From positions 3,410,001 to 3,474,000 of the forward strand of contig OZ245326.1 of assembly GCA_965225915.1 (NCBI GenBank): a DNA stretch of 64,000 bases, read 5' to 3'. Below are positions 1-8,478 of this stretch, in pieces. The stretch is from JAAXHH01 sp965225915. GTDB lineage: Bacteria > JAAXHH01. Each line of letters starts with the position of its first letter. Within the stretch, counting starts at the first letter, position 1. The notes under the pieces were generated by a model. The model was not told the DNA's origin. It saw only the letters and a program-made list of their open reading frames with translations, and searched no databases. Position numbers and translations under genes: made by a program.

Positions 1-156
1 GTCCGGGACGGTGAAGTGGCCGGATTGACCGACCCCAATCGGCTCAAGGCCGATCCTCCCTTCGAAGTCTACCGGGATATCCCCGCGGACTACTCCAAAA
101 AAGATCTCTTCGACGAATACGATCCGAACGCCGAGGACTTTCAGATAACGGCCTGA
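1..156 (+). CDS. C-terminal end of an unidentified protein (5' cut by window)
   Basis: Frame 1 is open from the first base to a TGA at 154-156 and gives 51 residues rich in Asp, Lys and Pro, ending in FQITA. The fragment is acidic and hydrophilic, with no membrane segment and no motif I recognise. It lies 45 bp upstream of the dioxygenase gene on the same strand, so the two may be co-transcribed. Codon use looks like that of the neighbouring genes, which supports it being coding. No function can be assigned from this tail alone. Confidence 0.55.
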   Translation, partial: VRDGEVAGLTDPNRLKADPPFEVYRDIPADYSKKDLFDEYDPNAEDFQITA

Positions 157-201
157 CGAAGGGACCAGATAGATAAACGGGACTAACCCGGAGTTGCTCC
201 C

Positions 202-1386
202 ATGGTACAGGAAAGGACCGAACCACTCTATTCCCCTTTGATGTCCCCTGCGACGCGCGATCTTACCCACGGTTTTCTTCCTCTTGAAGATCCGCTCACC
301 CGCCTGCCCGATCCCTTCGAAGACTGGGAACAGACCGGTGACGTGCTACCGAAGCTGGCCCTGTCGAAATATATCCGTCCCGCCGTGGAGGATCTGCCTC
401 CTTTCGCGGTGGATCGGCTGGATACCCTTGCCGAACATGAACGGGCCATGAGCCTGCTATCCTTCCTGGCCAACATGTACGTCTTCGCCCCCGATCATCC
501 CGTCGCCACGGCGATCCCGCGCAACCTGGCCCAGGCTTGGCACGGCGTGGCCTGCCGCCTCGGCCGTCTGCCCATGCTGACCTATGCGTCCCAGGTCATG
601 TACAACTGGCGCAGATTCGACCGGCACGGTCCCGTCGAAGTCGGGAATCTGCACATGATTCTGAATTTCCTCGGCGGCATGGATGAAGAATGGTTCGTCA
701 CCATCCACGTCCACATCGAGGCCGTGGCGGGCCGCGCCCTCTCCATGTTGATCCCCGGGCAGGAAGCGGTGTCGCGGGGGGAGGCCGAAACGATTGTGCG
801 CTGCCTGGACGCGGTGGCCGGGACCCTCCATCAAATGTGTACCGTCCTGGAGCGGATGACGGAGCGCTGCGATCCGAATACGTATTATCACCGCGTGAGG
901 CCCTACATGTTCGGGTGGAAGAACAATCCCGAACTGCCCGATGGCATGGTGTATTCGGGCGTGGAAGCCTATGGCGGCCGGCCTCAGCAGTTCCGCGGCG
1001 AAACCGGGGCCCAGAGCGCGGTCATTTACGCCGTGGACGGGTTTCTCGGAATCGAGCACGGCTACGATGAAATGCGGGCATACCTGATGGAAATGCGCGA
1101 CTACATGCCCGTGCAGGACCGCCATTTCATCGAAGAAGTGGAAATCGGGCCTTCCGCCCGGGAGTTTGTCCTGGAACGCAAGAACGACCTGCCAGGGGTA
1201 AGAAAAGCATACAACTCCGCCGTGGAAGCACTATACGAATTCCGGCGACTGCATATCGAGTACGCGGCGATGTATGTGCTCAAACCTGGACAGCGGGAAG
1301 ACAAGGGGCATGTCGGTACAGGGGGCACGCCCTTTACGGTGTATTTGAAAAAGCACATCGACGAAACCCTGGCTCACCGCATTTAG
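202..1386 (+). CDS. Indoleamine 2,3-dioxygenase-like heme dioxygenase
   Basis: IDO-family proteins are heme enzymes that open the indole ring of tryptophan to N-formylkynurenine. The 394-residue length fits the family. The core carries RPYMFGWKNNPELPDG and GAQSAVIYAVDGFLGIEH, the proximal heme histidine is probably His351 in RLHIEYAAMYVL, and the C-terminal GTGGT loop is at 372-376. The substrate-pocket segment that reads FFSVLR in human IDO1 is here YYHRVR (Tyr228, Tyr229, Arg233), so the carboxylate-binding Arg is kept. No signal peptide is seen, so it should be cytoplasmic. No other kynurenine-pathway gene lies nearby, so the substrate could be another indole compound. The start is the first ATG after the previous gene; the ATG at 241 is an alternative. 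Confidence 0.88.
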   Translation: MVQERTEPLYSPLMSPATRDLTHGFLPLEDPLTRLPDPFEDWEQTGDVLPKLALSKYIRPAVEDLPPFAVDRLDTLAEHERAMSLLSFLANMYVFAPDHPVATAIPRNLAQAWHGVACRLGRLPMLTYASQVMYNWRRFDRHGPVEVGNLHMILNFLGGMDEEWFVTIHVHIEAVAGRALSMLIPGQEAVSRGEAETIVRCLDAVAGTLHQMCTVLERMTERCDPNTYYHRVRPYMFGWKNNPELPDGMVYSGVEAYGGRPQQFRGETGAQSAVIYAVDGFLGIEHGYDEMRAYLMEMRDYMPVQDRHFIEEVEIGPSAREFVLERKNDLPGVRKAYNSAVEALYEFRRLHIEYAAMYVLKPGQREDKGHVGTGGTPFTVYLKKHIDETLAHRI

Positions 1387-1473
1387 CTGCCGTATAGCCA
1401 AAACAATTGCCCTCCAGGCCCGTCCGTGTTAAATTAGCGTTCCGGTAAAGGCTATATCCACAAGGGCTTAACA

Positions 1474-2730
1474 ATGGCGCGCCAGTTCAACATACCCAGT
1501 TACTACAAGAGCAAGATCACGTCCAGGATCAAGAAGGGCAGGCAGCTGGTCGATCCCAAGAAGAAAGACCTTGCGCCAACAGTGCTGGACTTCGACAGCG
1601 TTCGGTTCATCTTCGCGAGACATTTCGGGTTCTGTTTCGGCGTGGAAAACGCGATCGAAATCGTGTACAAGACGCTTGAAGAAAACCCGGACAAGCGGAT
1701 ATACCTGCTCAGCGAGATGATCCATAATCCGAATGTCAACACCGACCTGCAATCCAGGGGCATCCGGTTCATGCACACCACCCTGGGCGAGCAGCTCATA
1801 TCCTGGGACGAACTGACCTCAGAGGATCTTGTTGTCGTGCCGGCTTTCGGTACGACCGTAGAGATAAAGGAAATGCTGACCCGGCGGGGCATCGACTTCT
1901 GCACCTACGATACGACCTGCCCGTTCGTCGAGAAGGTCTGGACCCGGGGAGGTCAGATCGGCCAGCAGGGATTCACGGTGGTCATTCACGGGAAACCCCA
2001 CCACGAGGAAACGCGTGCGACATTTTCCCACAGTGTCCAGCAGGCCCCGACCGTCGTGGTGCGGGACCGCGAAGAAACCCTCATCCTCGCCGATATCATC
2101 ATGGGCAGGCAGGGCGGGGATCGATTTTTCGAGGTTTTTGGCAAAAACTGCTCGGCGGGGTTCAACCCGGAAATCCATCTGGATCGCGTTGGCGTGATCA
2201 ATCAGACCACCATGCTCGCCAGCGAGACCCACGAGATCGCCCGGCTCATCAAGGATGCGCTGGAAGATCGGTACGGAGCGGAGAACATAGCCGACCATTT
2301 CGCGGACACCTCGGATACCCTGTGCTACGCCAGCAACGAAAACCAGAACGCCACCTATGCCATGATAGCAAGAGGGGCGGACCTGGCCCTGGTCGTCGGT
2401 GGGTATAATTCGTCCAACACTTCCCACCTGGTCGAGCTTTGCGAGGAGACGATCAGTACCTACTTTATCAACAGCAGCCAAGACATTCTATCTGAAAGCC
2501 GGATCCAGTACTTCGACCTGGGCTCCAAGTCAGTGGTACAAACCAGCGGCTGGCTGCCTGCCAGCCGTCCAGTGGACATCATCCTGACCTGCGGCGCCTC
2601 CTGTCCCGACATTATGCTGGACGAAGTGCTGCTACGCATTCTTTCTTTCTTCCCCGATGCGCCGAATGTATCCGAAGTCCTTTCCGATTACGAGAATGCC
2701 GTCCTGCATCCGGTGGTTTCCGCATCGTGA
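1474..2730 (+). CDS. ispH: 4-hydroxy-3-methylbut-2-enyl diphosphate reductase (IspH/LytB), long form
   Basis: IspH is the [4Fe-4S] enzyme of the last step of the MEP isoprenoid pathway, making IPP and DMAPP from HMBPP. Cluster-ligand cysteines are visible as Cys54 (HFGFCFGVE), Cys149 (DTTCPFVEKVW) and Cys377 (TCGASCPDIMLDE), and SDTLCYASNENQ lies in the active-site region. At 418 residues it has an extra basic N-terminus of about 40 residues and the sequence style of plant and cyanobacterial IspH, rather than the roughly 315-residue E. coli type. No transit or signal peptide is needed; it is cytoplasmic. It stands alone, followed by the 19-bp tandem repeat. Confidence 0.95.
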   Translation: MARQFNIPSYYKSKITSRIKKGRQLVDPKKKDLAPTVLDFDSVRFIFARHFGFCFGVENAIEIVYKTLEENPDKRIYLLSEMIHNPNVNTDLQSRGIRFMHTTLGEQLISWDELTSEDLVVVPAFGTTVEIKEMLTRRGIDFCTYDTTCPFVEKVWTRGGQIGQQGFTVVIHGKPHHEETRATFSHSVQQAPTVVVRDREETLILADIIMGRQGGDRFFEVFGKNCSAGFNPEIHLDRVGVINQTTMLASETHEIARLIKDALEDRYGAENIADHFADTSDTLCYASNENQNATYAMIARGADLALVVGGYNSSNTSHLVELCEETISTYFINSSQDILSESRIQYFDLGSKSVVQTSGWLPASRPVDIILTCGASCPDIMLDEVLLRILSFFPDAPNVSEVLSDYENAVLHPVVSAS

Positions 2731-2736
2731 ACACGA

Positions 2737-2847
2737 CTGACCGGATGTAGACCGGCTGACCGGATGTAGACCGGCTGACCGGATGTAGACCGGCTGACCG
2801 GATGTAGACCGGCTGACCGGATGTAGACCGGCTGACCGGATGTAGAC
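2737..2847. repeat. 19-bp tandem repeat, about 5.8 copies
   Basis: The unit ctgaccggatgtagaccgg is repeated head to tail without change from 2737 to 2831, followed by a 16-base partial copy to 2847. Each unit contains accgg twice. The array fills nearly all of the space between ispH and the next start codon at 2875, ending 27 bp before it. The period is not a multiple of three, so it is not conserved coding sequence; antisense open frames through it are a by-product of the repeat. Confidence 0.95.
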
Positions 2848-2874
2848 TGAACACTCCATGCCCAGGGGCATACT

Positions 2875-3741
2875 ATGCAATTCGGCGTGAGTTCATACAG
2901 CTATAGCAGACTGGTGCGCAGCGGCGAGATGACGGAATTCGACGTGATCCGTAAGACGGCGGAACTTGGATTCGACGTAATCGAATTCTCATCTTTGCAC
3001 CTGCCGGAGGGAGAAACGCCGGCGAGTTTCGCCCCGGCCGTACGCGAGGCGTGCGGCGAGGCCGGCCTGCCTATTGCCAATTACACGGTTGGGGCGGATT
3101 TCATCAACGGCAGCGGGGGAAACTGGAGGGACGAGGTTGAGCGGGTGAAGGACGAGGTGCGTATCGCTCACCTGCTCGGCGCACCCGGTATGCGCCACGA
3201 CGCTACCCGTGGATTTCCAAGTGGTCATCGCGGCGGACGTTCATTCGAGGACGCCCTTGCCGTTCTCATTCCGGCGATCCGCGCCGTAACAGAGTTCGCG
3301 GCGGACCTGGGCGTCCGGACTATGGTAGAGAACCACGGCCAGTTCTGCCAGGATAGCGACCGGCTGGAGAAACTGGTCAACGGCGTGAATCACGAGAATT
3401 TCGGCATACTCATCGACATGGGCAACTTCCTGTGCGTGGATGAACCGCCGGACACCGCCGTTGGACGCCTGATCCCCTATGCCTTCCATGTCCACGCCAA
3501 GGACTTCCTTACCAAGACGGGCACAGCGCCAGACCCCGGCGAGGGCTGGTTCCGGACACGGGGAGGCAACTATCTCAAGGGCGCCATCGTGGGGCATGGC
3601 GAAGTACCTCTGGCATCCTGCCTGGACGTCGTTTCGAGACACGGATACGATGGCGTGCTTTCCATCGAATTCGAAGGGTTCGAACACCCCATCGACGGCG
3701 TTCGTATCGGGTTCGACAACCTCAAGCGCTACCTGGGATAA
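2875..3741 (+). CDS. Xylose-isomerase-like TIM-barrel sugar isomerase/epimerase
   Basis: The 288-residue protein has the pattern of the AP-endonuclease-2/sugar phosphate isomerase family. It begins with QFGVSSYSYSRL, has a VIEFSSLHLP strand, ENHGQFCQDSDRLEKLV at the metal-binding Glu position, GILIDMGN, FHVHAKDF, and a late SIEFEGFEHP with the second metal-binding Glu. These residues normally hold a divalent metal at the mouth of the barrel. It is cytoplasmic and its substrate cannot be read from sequence. It faces the Gfo/Idh/MocA gene, a partner often found beside such isomerases in polyol and inositol catabolism. Confidence 0.85.
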   Translation: MQFGVSSYSYSRLVRSGEMTEFDVIRKTAELGFDVIEFSSLHLPEGETPASFAPAVREACGEAGLPIANYTVGADFINGSGGNWRDEVERVKDEVRIAHLLGAPGMRHDATRGFPSGHRGGRSFEDALAVLIPAIRAVTEFAADLGVRTMVENHGQFCQDSDRLEKLVNGVNHENFGILIDMGNFLCVDEPPDTAVGRLIPYAFHVHAKDFLTKTGTAPDPGEGWFRTRGGNYLKGAIVGHGEVPLASCLDVVSRHGYDGVLSIEFEGFEHPIDGVRIGFDNLKRYLG

Positions 3742-3750
3742 CCGTTTGCC

Positions 3751-4716
3751 TTACTCAAGGTGAACGACCTGGCCCGTCTCCATGGATTCGTTTGCCGCAA
3801 GAGTGACGGCGAGGCTGTTGACCACGTCGCCGTAAGCCGACCTGATCAGCGACGGATTCCCCTCTTCGATGGCCTGTAGGAAGAGTTCGTTCTCGAGTTG
3901 GTAGGGGTTGTTCCGGCCCGGATACTTCACCGTTTCGTTCTCCCGTTCGACGACCAGGCTTCTTCCTTCGATTTTGACCGTAATCCCGCGGGCAATGACC
4001 TGCAGTCCGGTCCCATAGCCCTGCTCGGCGACACACGAAGAAAGTATGGTGGCCACGGCGCCGCTTTCAAACGTGAGTGATACGGTGCTGGCGTCCTCTA
4101 CATCGTAGTTGGGCAGATCCTGCATCAGTCCCGCGTTCCCTGCGGCATAAACGCTGACGACATCCCCCATGAGGTATCGCGCGCAGTCGTACACGTGCGT
4201 GGTCTGCTCCACGATTTGTCCGCCCGATTTGGATTTCACGCGCCACCATGGAGAGCCGGGCGTGTTCCCTATCCAGTAGCCGAGGGCCAGGGCGGGCCGT
4301 ATGCCGGACAGCAGCTCCCGCGCCTTTTCCGTAACGTCCAGGTACCGCCAGTTGTACCCGACGCAGGAAAGGATCCCGCTTTCTTCAACGCGCGCCGCAA
4401 TGTCCCGTGCAATTCCCATGTCCAGCGCCTGAGGCTTCTCGACGAAAAGGTGGAGGTTTCTCTCCAGTACGGCGGATTCGGGATCACCGTGGGCAAAGGG
4501 AGGAAGGCAGACGTACACGGCATCAAGCTGCTCACTGTCCAGCATTTCGCGGTAGTCGGCGTACGCGCGTCCGCCGCATTTGTCCGCGGCCGCCTGGGCC
4601 CGCTCGATCAACAGATCAGAAAACGCCACGAGTTCAGCCCGCTCGATATCGGGCAGAAGACTCAAGTGCATGCCCGCGATTCCACCCGTTCCTATGAAAC
4701 CTATACGAACGCCCAT
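3751..4716 (-). CDS. Gfo/Idh/MocA family NAD(P)-dependent oxidoreductase
   Basis: The N-terminal Rossmann fold is marked by GFIGTGGIAGMH and the family motif EKPQALD follows. The C-terminal half has the GGQIVEQTTHVYDCARYLMG segment typical of sugar dehydrogenases of this family. I chose the ATG at 4714-4716 because TCCTCC on the plus strand just upstream gives a strong GGAGGA ribosome-binding site; the longer frame to 4779 has no such site. The product is about 321 residues, cytoplasmic, and probably oxidises a sugar or polyol. It converges with the TIM-barrel isomerase, leaving 9 bp between the stops. Confidence 0.88.
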   Translation of the reverse strand: MGVRIGFIGTGGIAGMHLSLLPDIERAELVAFSDLLIERAQAAADKCGGRAYADYREMLDSEQLDAVYVCLPPFAHGDPESAVLERNLHLFVEKPQALDMGIARDIAARVEESGILSCVGYNWRYLDVTEKARELLSGIRPALALGYWIGNTPGSPWWRVKSKSGGQIVEQTTHVYDCARYLMGDVVSVYAAGNAGLMQDLPNYDVEDASTVSLTFESGAVATILSSCVAEQGYGTGLQVIARGITVKIEGRSLVVERENETVKYPGRNNPYQLENELFLQAIEEGNPSLIRSAYGDVVNSLAVTLAANESMETGQVVHLE

Positions 4717-4792
4717 TCGCAGTCCTCCAAGTGACGCGATGTGTGAATCGTTCGATGACCGGGCATTCCATCCGCCCATTCATCCAGAATAG

Positions 4793-6547
4793 CTAGTGCT
4801 CCCGCTTGACGACAATCATCGTAGTATCGTCGTCCTGGCGTCCGTTACCCACGAAGGCGCGCCACACATCGATCAAATGATCCCGTATTTCCTCGACAGG
4901 ACAAGAATGACAGTCCTTGATGGCTTGCTCAAGCCGGTCTATGCCGAATATCTCGTCCCTGTCGTTGGACTTCTCGATAAGGCCATCCGTATACAGGACC
5001 ACGACATCGCCTTCGCCCAGGTACACCCGGCCGTCGTCGAAACTCGCGTCCTCGAATGAACCCACGATCAGCCCTCCGGTGTAGAGGTTTACGGTCTCAC
5101 CGGACTTTCGGCACAGCAGCGGAGGTGGATGGCCGGCATTGCAATACAGAAAGGTATTTTCCTGCATGTTCGCGATTCCGTAGAATAGGGTCGCGAATCG
5201 ATCGGCCGACGTGACTTCGTACAACACTTCATTGACGTGGCCGATCACGTAACTCGGCAGGTATACGTAGTAATTGGCGTATTCGTGAAAAGACGTGTAA
5301 AGCGACGCCATGGTCAACGCCGCGGGTATGCCCTTGCCGACCACGTCTCCCACGGCTACGCCCAACTGCTTGTCGGAAAAGGGGATGAAATCGTAGAAGT
5401 CTCCCCCGACCTCCCTGCTCGGTTCGCTGAACACGGCCAGGGACAGACCGGGCACGTCGGGCAAGGCCCGTGGCAACAGAGCCCGCTGTATCTCTCCGGC
5501 GACTTCCAACTCCCGGTCCAGCAATCGGCTACGACGGGCGTCGTCGAAGAGCCGGGCATTCTGTATGGCGATACTCGCTTGGGAGGCAAAGGCTTCGAGC
5601 AGGGACTGACTCTCCTCGTTGTAGGCATTGACCCGGTCGTTTTCTATGTTGAAGACCCCGATGACCTGGGCGCCGGACAGCAGGGGCACGGCCATTTCAG
5701 ATTTCGTCCCGTGACGGTGCGGCACGTATCGGTCGTCCCTGGATACATCGGGCACGATGATCGCCTTTCCGGTTTCGGCCGCGGAACCGCTTATGCCTTC
5801 GCCCATTTTGAGGTTGATCGTATCCATATCGGTCGAATAGCCCCTGATGGTGCGTTCGACCACCGCGTCATGGTCTTCATCCAAAAGGAAGATGGCTGCC
5901 GCGTCATAGGGAACCACGGTTTGCAGGGCGTCAATGATCAGGTTCAACACCTCGTTCAGGTCCAGCGAACTGCTGATCTTCTTGCCAACCTCGTACAATG
6001 CGGTCCGATGCAGCATTTCCTTCCGGGCCAGCTTGAAATGAAGTAGACGGGTGACCGCGTACCCCGCATGGCGCGCCAGGGATATGGTCACTTCCAGCCT
6101 TTCGGCGTCGAATTCGGCTTGGTCCGAAGCCATGATCGCGAGCATGACGCTATGAAACCGGTCATCGATCTGGTGGTGAAACAGCACGGCGTGGCCGGTA
6201 TGGGATCCCTGGTCGGCCATGGTGCTCACGGGCCAGTCCATCTGGCGTATGTCGTCAATCAACCGTGTACTCGGCTGGGGCCGCAGCCAGGTCAGCAATT
6301 CTCCTACATCCCGGGACGCAACAGATTGGGTAAAACCGCAGTTTGACGTTTCGAAGACGATCCGGTTCGAGACGTAGTCCACCATGAAAAACCGGCACAC
6401 TTCGGCGCCCGACAACTCCATGGACATTTCTTCAATGACGGCGGACAGGTCGGCTTCTCCCGTAGCGGCCGTCATGCGGGTCAAACCCTCGACGACCCTG
6501 TGCCACAGGATATCCGAGCGTGCTTCGACTAAAGATGATTCTAGCAT
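4793..6547 (-). CDS. GAF-GAF-SpoIIE (PP2C-type) serine phosphatase
   Basis: This 584-residue protein has two GAF-like sensor regions, roughly 1-170 and 185-345. A linker then leads to a SpoIIE/RsbU-type PPM phosphatase domain from about 365 to the end. Metal-site motifs are GGDFYDF, VGDVVGKG and RQDDDTTMIVV. Family members dephosphorylate anti-sigma-factor antagonists of the STAS type. There is no membrane segment, so it probably senses a cytoplasmic signal. No STAS or kinase gene is adjacent; the partner-switching set at 36335-38375 is a possible target, but that link is only inference. Confidence 0.88.
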   Translation of the reverse strand: MLESSLVEARSDILWHRVVEGLTRMTAATGEADLSAVIEEMSMELSGAEVCRFFMVDYVSNRIVFETSNCGFTQSVASRDVGELLTWLRPQPSTRLIDDIRQMDWPVSTMADQGSHTGHAVLFHHQIDDRFHSVMLAIMASDQAEFDAERLEVTISLARHAGYAVTRLLHFKLARKEMLHRTALYEVGKKISSSLDLNEVLNLIIDALQTVVPYDAAAIFLLDEDHDAVVERTIRGYSTDMDTINLKMGEGISGSAAETGKAIIVPDVSRDDRYVPHRHGTKSEMAVPLLSGAQVIGVFNIENDRVNAYNEESQSLLEAFASQASIAIQNARLFDDARRSRLLDRELEVAGEIQRALLPRALPDVPGLSLAVFSEPSREVGGDFYDFIPFSDKQLGVAVGDVVGKGIPAALTMASLYTSFHEYANYYVYLPSYVIGHVNEVLYEVTSADRFATLFYGIANMQENTFLYCNAGHPPPLLCRKSGETVNLYTGGLIVGSFEDASFDDGRVYLGEGDVVVLYTDGLIEKSNDRDEIFGIDRLEQAIKDCHSCPVEEIRDHLIDVWRAFVGNGRQDDDTTMIVVKREH

Positions 6548-6574
6548 GGTATTTTGAAGACCGGGTGTCCTGCG

Positions 6575-7627
6575 CTAGCAGGCGGTTTCCGGATCGGTTC
6601 CACTTTTTCGGACGGGAAGTGTCGACCGAACCGAGCTGTCTGACAGTAAGGAGAAAGCCTGTTGCATATCATCGGGCACGGGTACCCTGAACGTGTGGAT
6701 CAGTCCCGAGTAGGGATGGACAAACTCCAGCCTCGATGCATGCAGCGCCTGCCGCCGCAGGACATCCAGCATCATTCTCAATCCGGGACGGCGCTGGGGC
6801 GCAATACGCGCCAGCCACTTGACCCTGCCTCCGTAAAGGGGGTCTCCGATGATGGGATGACCTATATGGGCCAGGTGAACCCGGATCTGATGGGTGCGCC
6901 CGGTTTCCAACGCCAGGGAAAGTAACGTCCCGTCCTCCATTGCGTCGCTCACCCGGAAATGGGTGACGGCCCTGCGACCGTGACCCGCCTCGACCACGGC
7001 CATCCGCTGCCTGTACCTTGGATGCCGTCCGATCGGGGCGTCGATCGAACCGGAAGTCTCCGCGGGACATCCCCAGACCAGGCCCGTATATCCGCGTTTG
7101 ATGCGGCGCTCGGCCAGCTGGCGGGAAAGAAACGCGTGGGCGTCTTCACGTTTCGCCACGATGATCAGGCCGGATGTTTCCTTGTCCAACCGGTGTACAA
7201 TGCCCGGCCTGACGGGATCTTCGAAATTTTTCAGGTGCTCGCAGTGGTGCAAAAGCGCGTTTACCAACGTCGACCTGGTATGGCCGCAAGCGGGATGTAC
7301 GACCATACCTGCCGCCTTGTTCACGACCAGGAGCGCCTCGTCTTCGTAGACAATATCCAACGGAATGGATTCCGGTTCGATATTGGAAGGAGGGGGCGCT
7401 GGCACGACAACGGTGACTATGTCGCCTTCGGACACCTTGTGACTGCTCTTTTCGACGACAATCGCATTTACCGAAACCGCGCCTTCCCGAATCCACCGCT
7501 GGATTCGGGACCTTGTGACGGGCAGGTCCGTTTCCGCAAGATATTGATCCAGGCGCCTCAGCGACTGTTCGGAGGGCACCACGGTCTGGACGAAGGAACC
7601 CTCCCGTTCACCCGGAAGGCGCTTCAT
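6575..7627 (-). CDS. rluD: Ribosomal large-subunit pseudouridine synthase, RluD type
   Basis: An N-terminal S4 RNA-binding domain (about residues 25-90, with SRIQRWIREGAVSVN) precedes a RluA-family catalytic domain. The catalytic aspartate is Asp148 in HRLDKETSGLIIVAK. GRTHQIRVHLAHIGHPIIGD is also intact. Such enzymes isomerise uridines in 23S rRNA. The start at 7627 overlaps the end of lspA by 20 bp, which suggests translational coupling; lspA followed by rluD is a common gene order. Confidence 0.93.
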   Translation of the reverse strand: MKRLPGEREGSFVQTVVPSEQSLRRLDQYLAETDLPVTRSRIQRWIREGAVSVNAIVVEKSSHKVSEGDIVTVVVPAPPPSNIEPESIPLDIVYEDEALLVVNKAAGMVVHPACGHTRSTLVNALLHHCEHLKNFEDPVRPGIVHRLDKETSGLIIVAKREDAHAFLSRQLAERRIKRGYTGLVWGCPAETSGSIDAPIGRHPRYRQRMAVVEAGHGRRAVTHFRVSDAMEDGTLLSLALETGRTHQIRVHLAHIGHPIIGDPLYGGRVKWLARIAPQRRPGLRMMLDVLRRQALHASRLEFVHPYSGLIHTFRVPVPDDMQQAFSLLSDSSVRSTLPVRKSGTDPETAC

Positions 7628-8102
7628 CGTTCATGATCCGGCTTATGGCGGACAGTCGAGTGAAGAGCACGATAATTCCGATGGTTACGGCGGAGTCCGC
7701 CACGTTGAAAACGGGCCATCGGTACGCTCCTACACCTATATCGATGAAATCCGTCACCTCGCCGTAGAGCACGCGATCGACCAGGTTCCCGAACGCGCCT
7801 CCCAGTATGATCATCATGGCGTACCGCCCCCATCTCTCGGTGGGCGGAAGTTTGACGAGGTAATAGATCATCACGATACAGGCAATGATCGACAGAACCA
7901 GATAGAGCCAGCGGCCGCCGATCGTTATTCCGAAAGCGGCGCCGGGATTTCGAATGTGCGTCAACTGGACCACATCCCCCAGGAGGGGATAGGACAGGTG
8001 CAGCGTCATCCACTGCTGAACGGCGATCTTCGTAATCTGGTCCAGGATCAGGATACCTGCGCAGACGACGATCGACTTTGTTAATGGGTGCTGTCCAATA
8101 AT
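7608..8102 (-). CDS. lspA: Lipoprotein signal peptidase II, apparently without a canonical start codon
   Basis: LspA removes the signal peptides of lipoproteins in the inner membrane. The catalytic aspartates are visible in GNLVDR and FNVADSAV, and NPGAAFG is conserved. The first ATG is at 8007-8009 and would give 133 residues lacking the first membrane helix. The same frame upstream encodes that helix with the family motif LDQITK, back to two ATT codons at 8102-8097. An in-frame TGA precedes them and there is no ATG, GTG or TTG in between. I therefore annotate from ATT at 8102, directly after the preceding stop at 8104, giving 164 residues, the usual LspA length. A GAGG lies 11 nt upstream. 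The alternatives are the short ATG form or a base error. Confidence 0.85.
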   Translation of the reverse strand: MIGQHPLTKSIVVCAGILILDQITKIAVQQWMTLHLSYPLLGDVVQLTHIRNPGAAFGITIGGRWLYLVLSIIACIVMIYYLVKLPPTERWGRYAMMIILGGAFGNLVDRVLYGEVTDFIDIGVGAYRWPVFNVADSAVTIGIIVLFTRLSAISRIMNDEAPSG

Positions 8103-8103
8103 G

Positions 8104-8478
8104 TTAGATCAAACCTCGCTCTTCCTTGGATTTACATTCTATGCACATCCGGGCATGGGGAACGGCCTCGAGGCGGGTCTTGCCGATTTCACCATTGCAT
8201 GCGTAACAGCTACCGTAGGCGCCGTTCTTAATGCGTTCCAGGGCTTCGTCGATATGAAAAAGGAACCTGCCTTCGCGTGAAGCCAGGTCATAGGCCTGTT
8301 CCTGCTCCATGGATTCGGTGCCCTGGTCCGCCGGGTGTTCCGAAAAGGGATAACTGCCCGCAACATCACGGGCCTTGGAGTTAATCATCTTTTCCCCGAA
8401 ATACCCCAGTTCATGCAACAGCGTTTCGCGTTTTTCGAGCAAGAGCTTTTCGAATCGCTTCAAATTTTCACCCGTCAT
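8104..8478 (-). CDS. TraR/DksA-family zinc-finger protein
   Basis: This 124-residue protein has a helical coiled-coil-like N-terminus and a C-terminal C4 zinc finger (Cys91, Cys94, Cys112, Cys115, spacing CxxC-x17-CxxC). DksA-type proteins enter the RNA polymerase secondary channel; shorter relatives are common beside lspA. I chose the ATG at 8476-8478, with GGAGG 5 nt upstream, over the GTG at 8490. The gene overlaps the upstream PNP-like gene by 11 bp and ends 1 nt before the presumed lspA start, so the three look translationally coupled. Confidence 0.88.
   Translation of the reverse strand: MTGENLKRFEKLLLEKRETLLHELGYFGEKMINSKARDVAGSYPFSEHPADQGTESMEQEQAYDLASREGRFLFHIDEALERIKNGAYGSCYACNGEIGKTRLEAVPHARMCIECKSKEERGLI

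Noticed and set aside
2737..2847. CRISPR-like array
   Set aside because: The 19-bp units are directly adjacent with no unique spacers and there is no cas gene, so it is a simple tandem repeat.
2612..2880. Minus-strand genes encoding a 19-residue repeat across the tandem repeat
   Set aside because: They exist only because the 19-bp repeat is open in several frames; there is no ribosome site or non-repeat domain.
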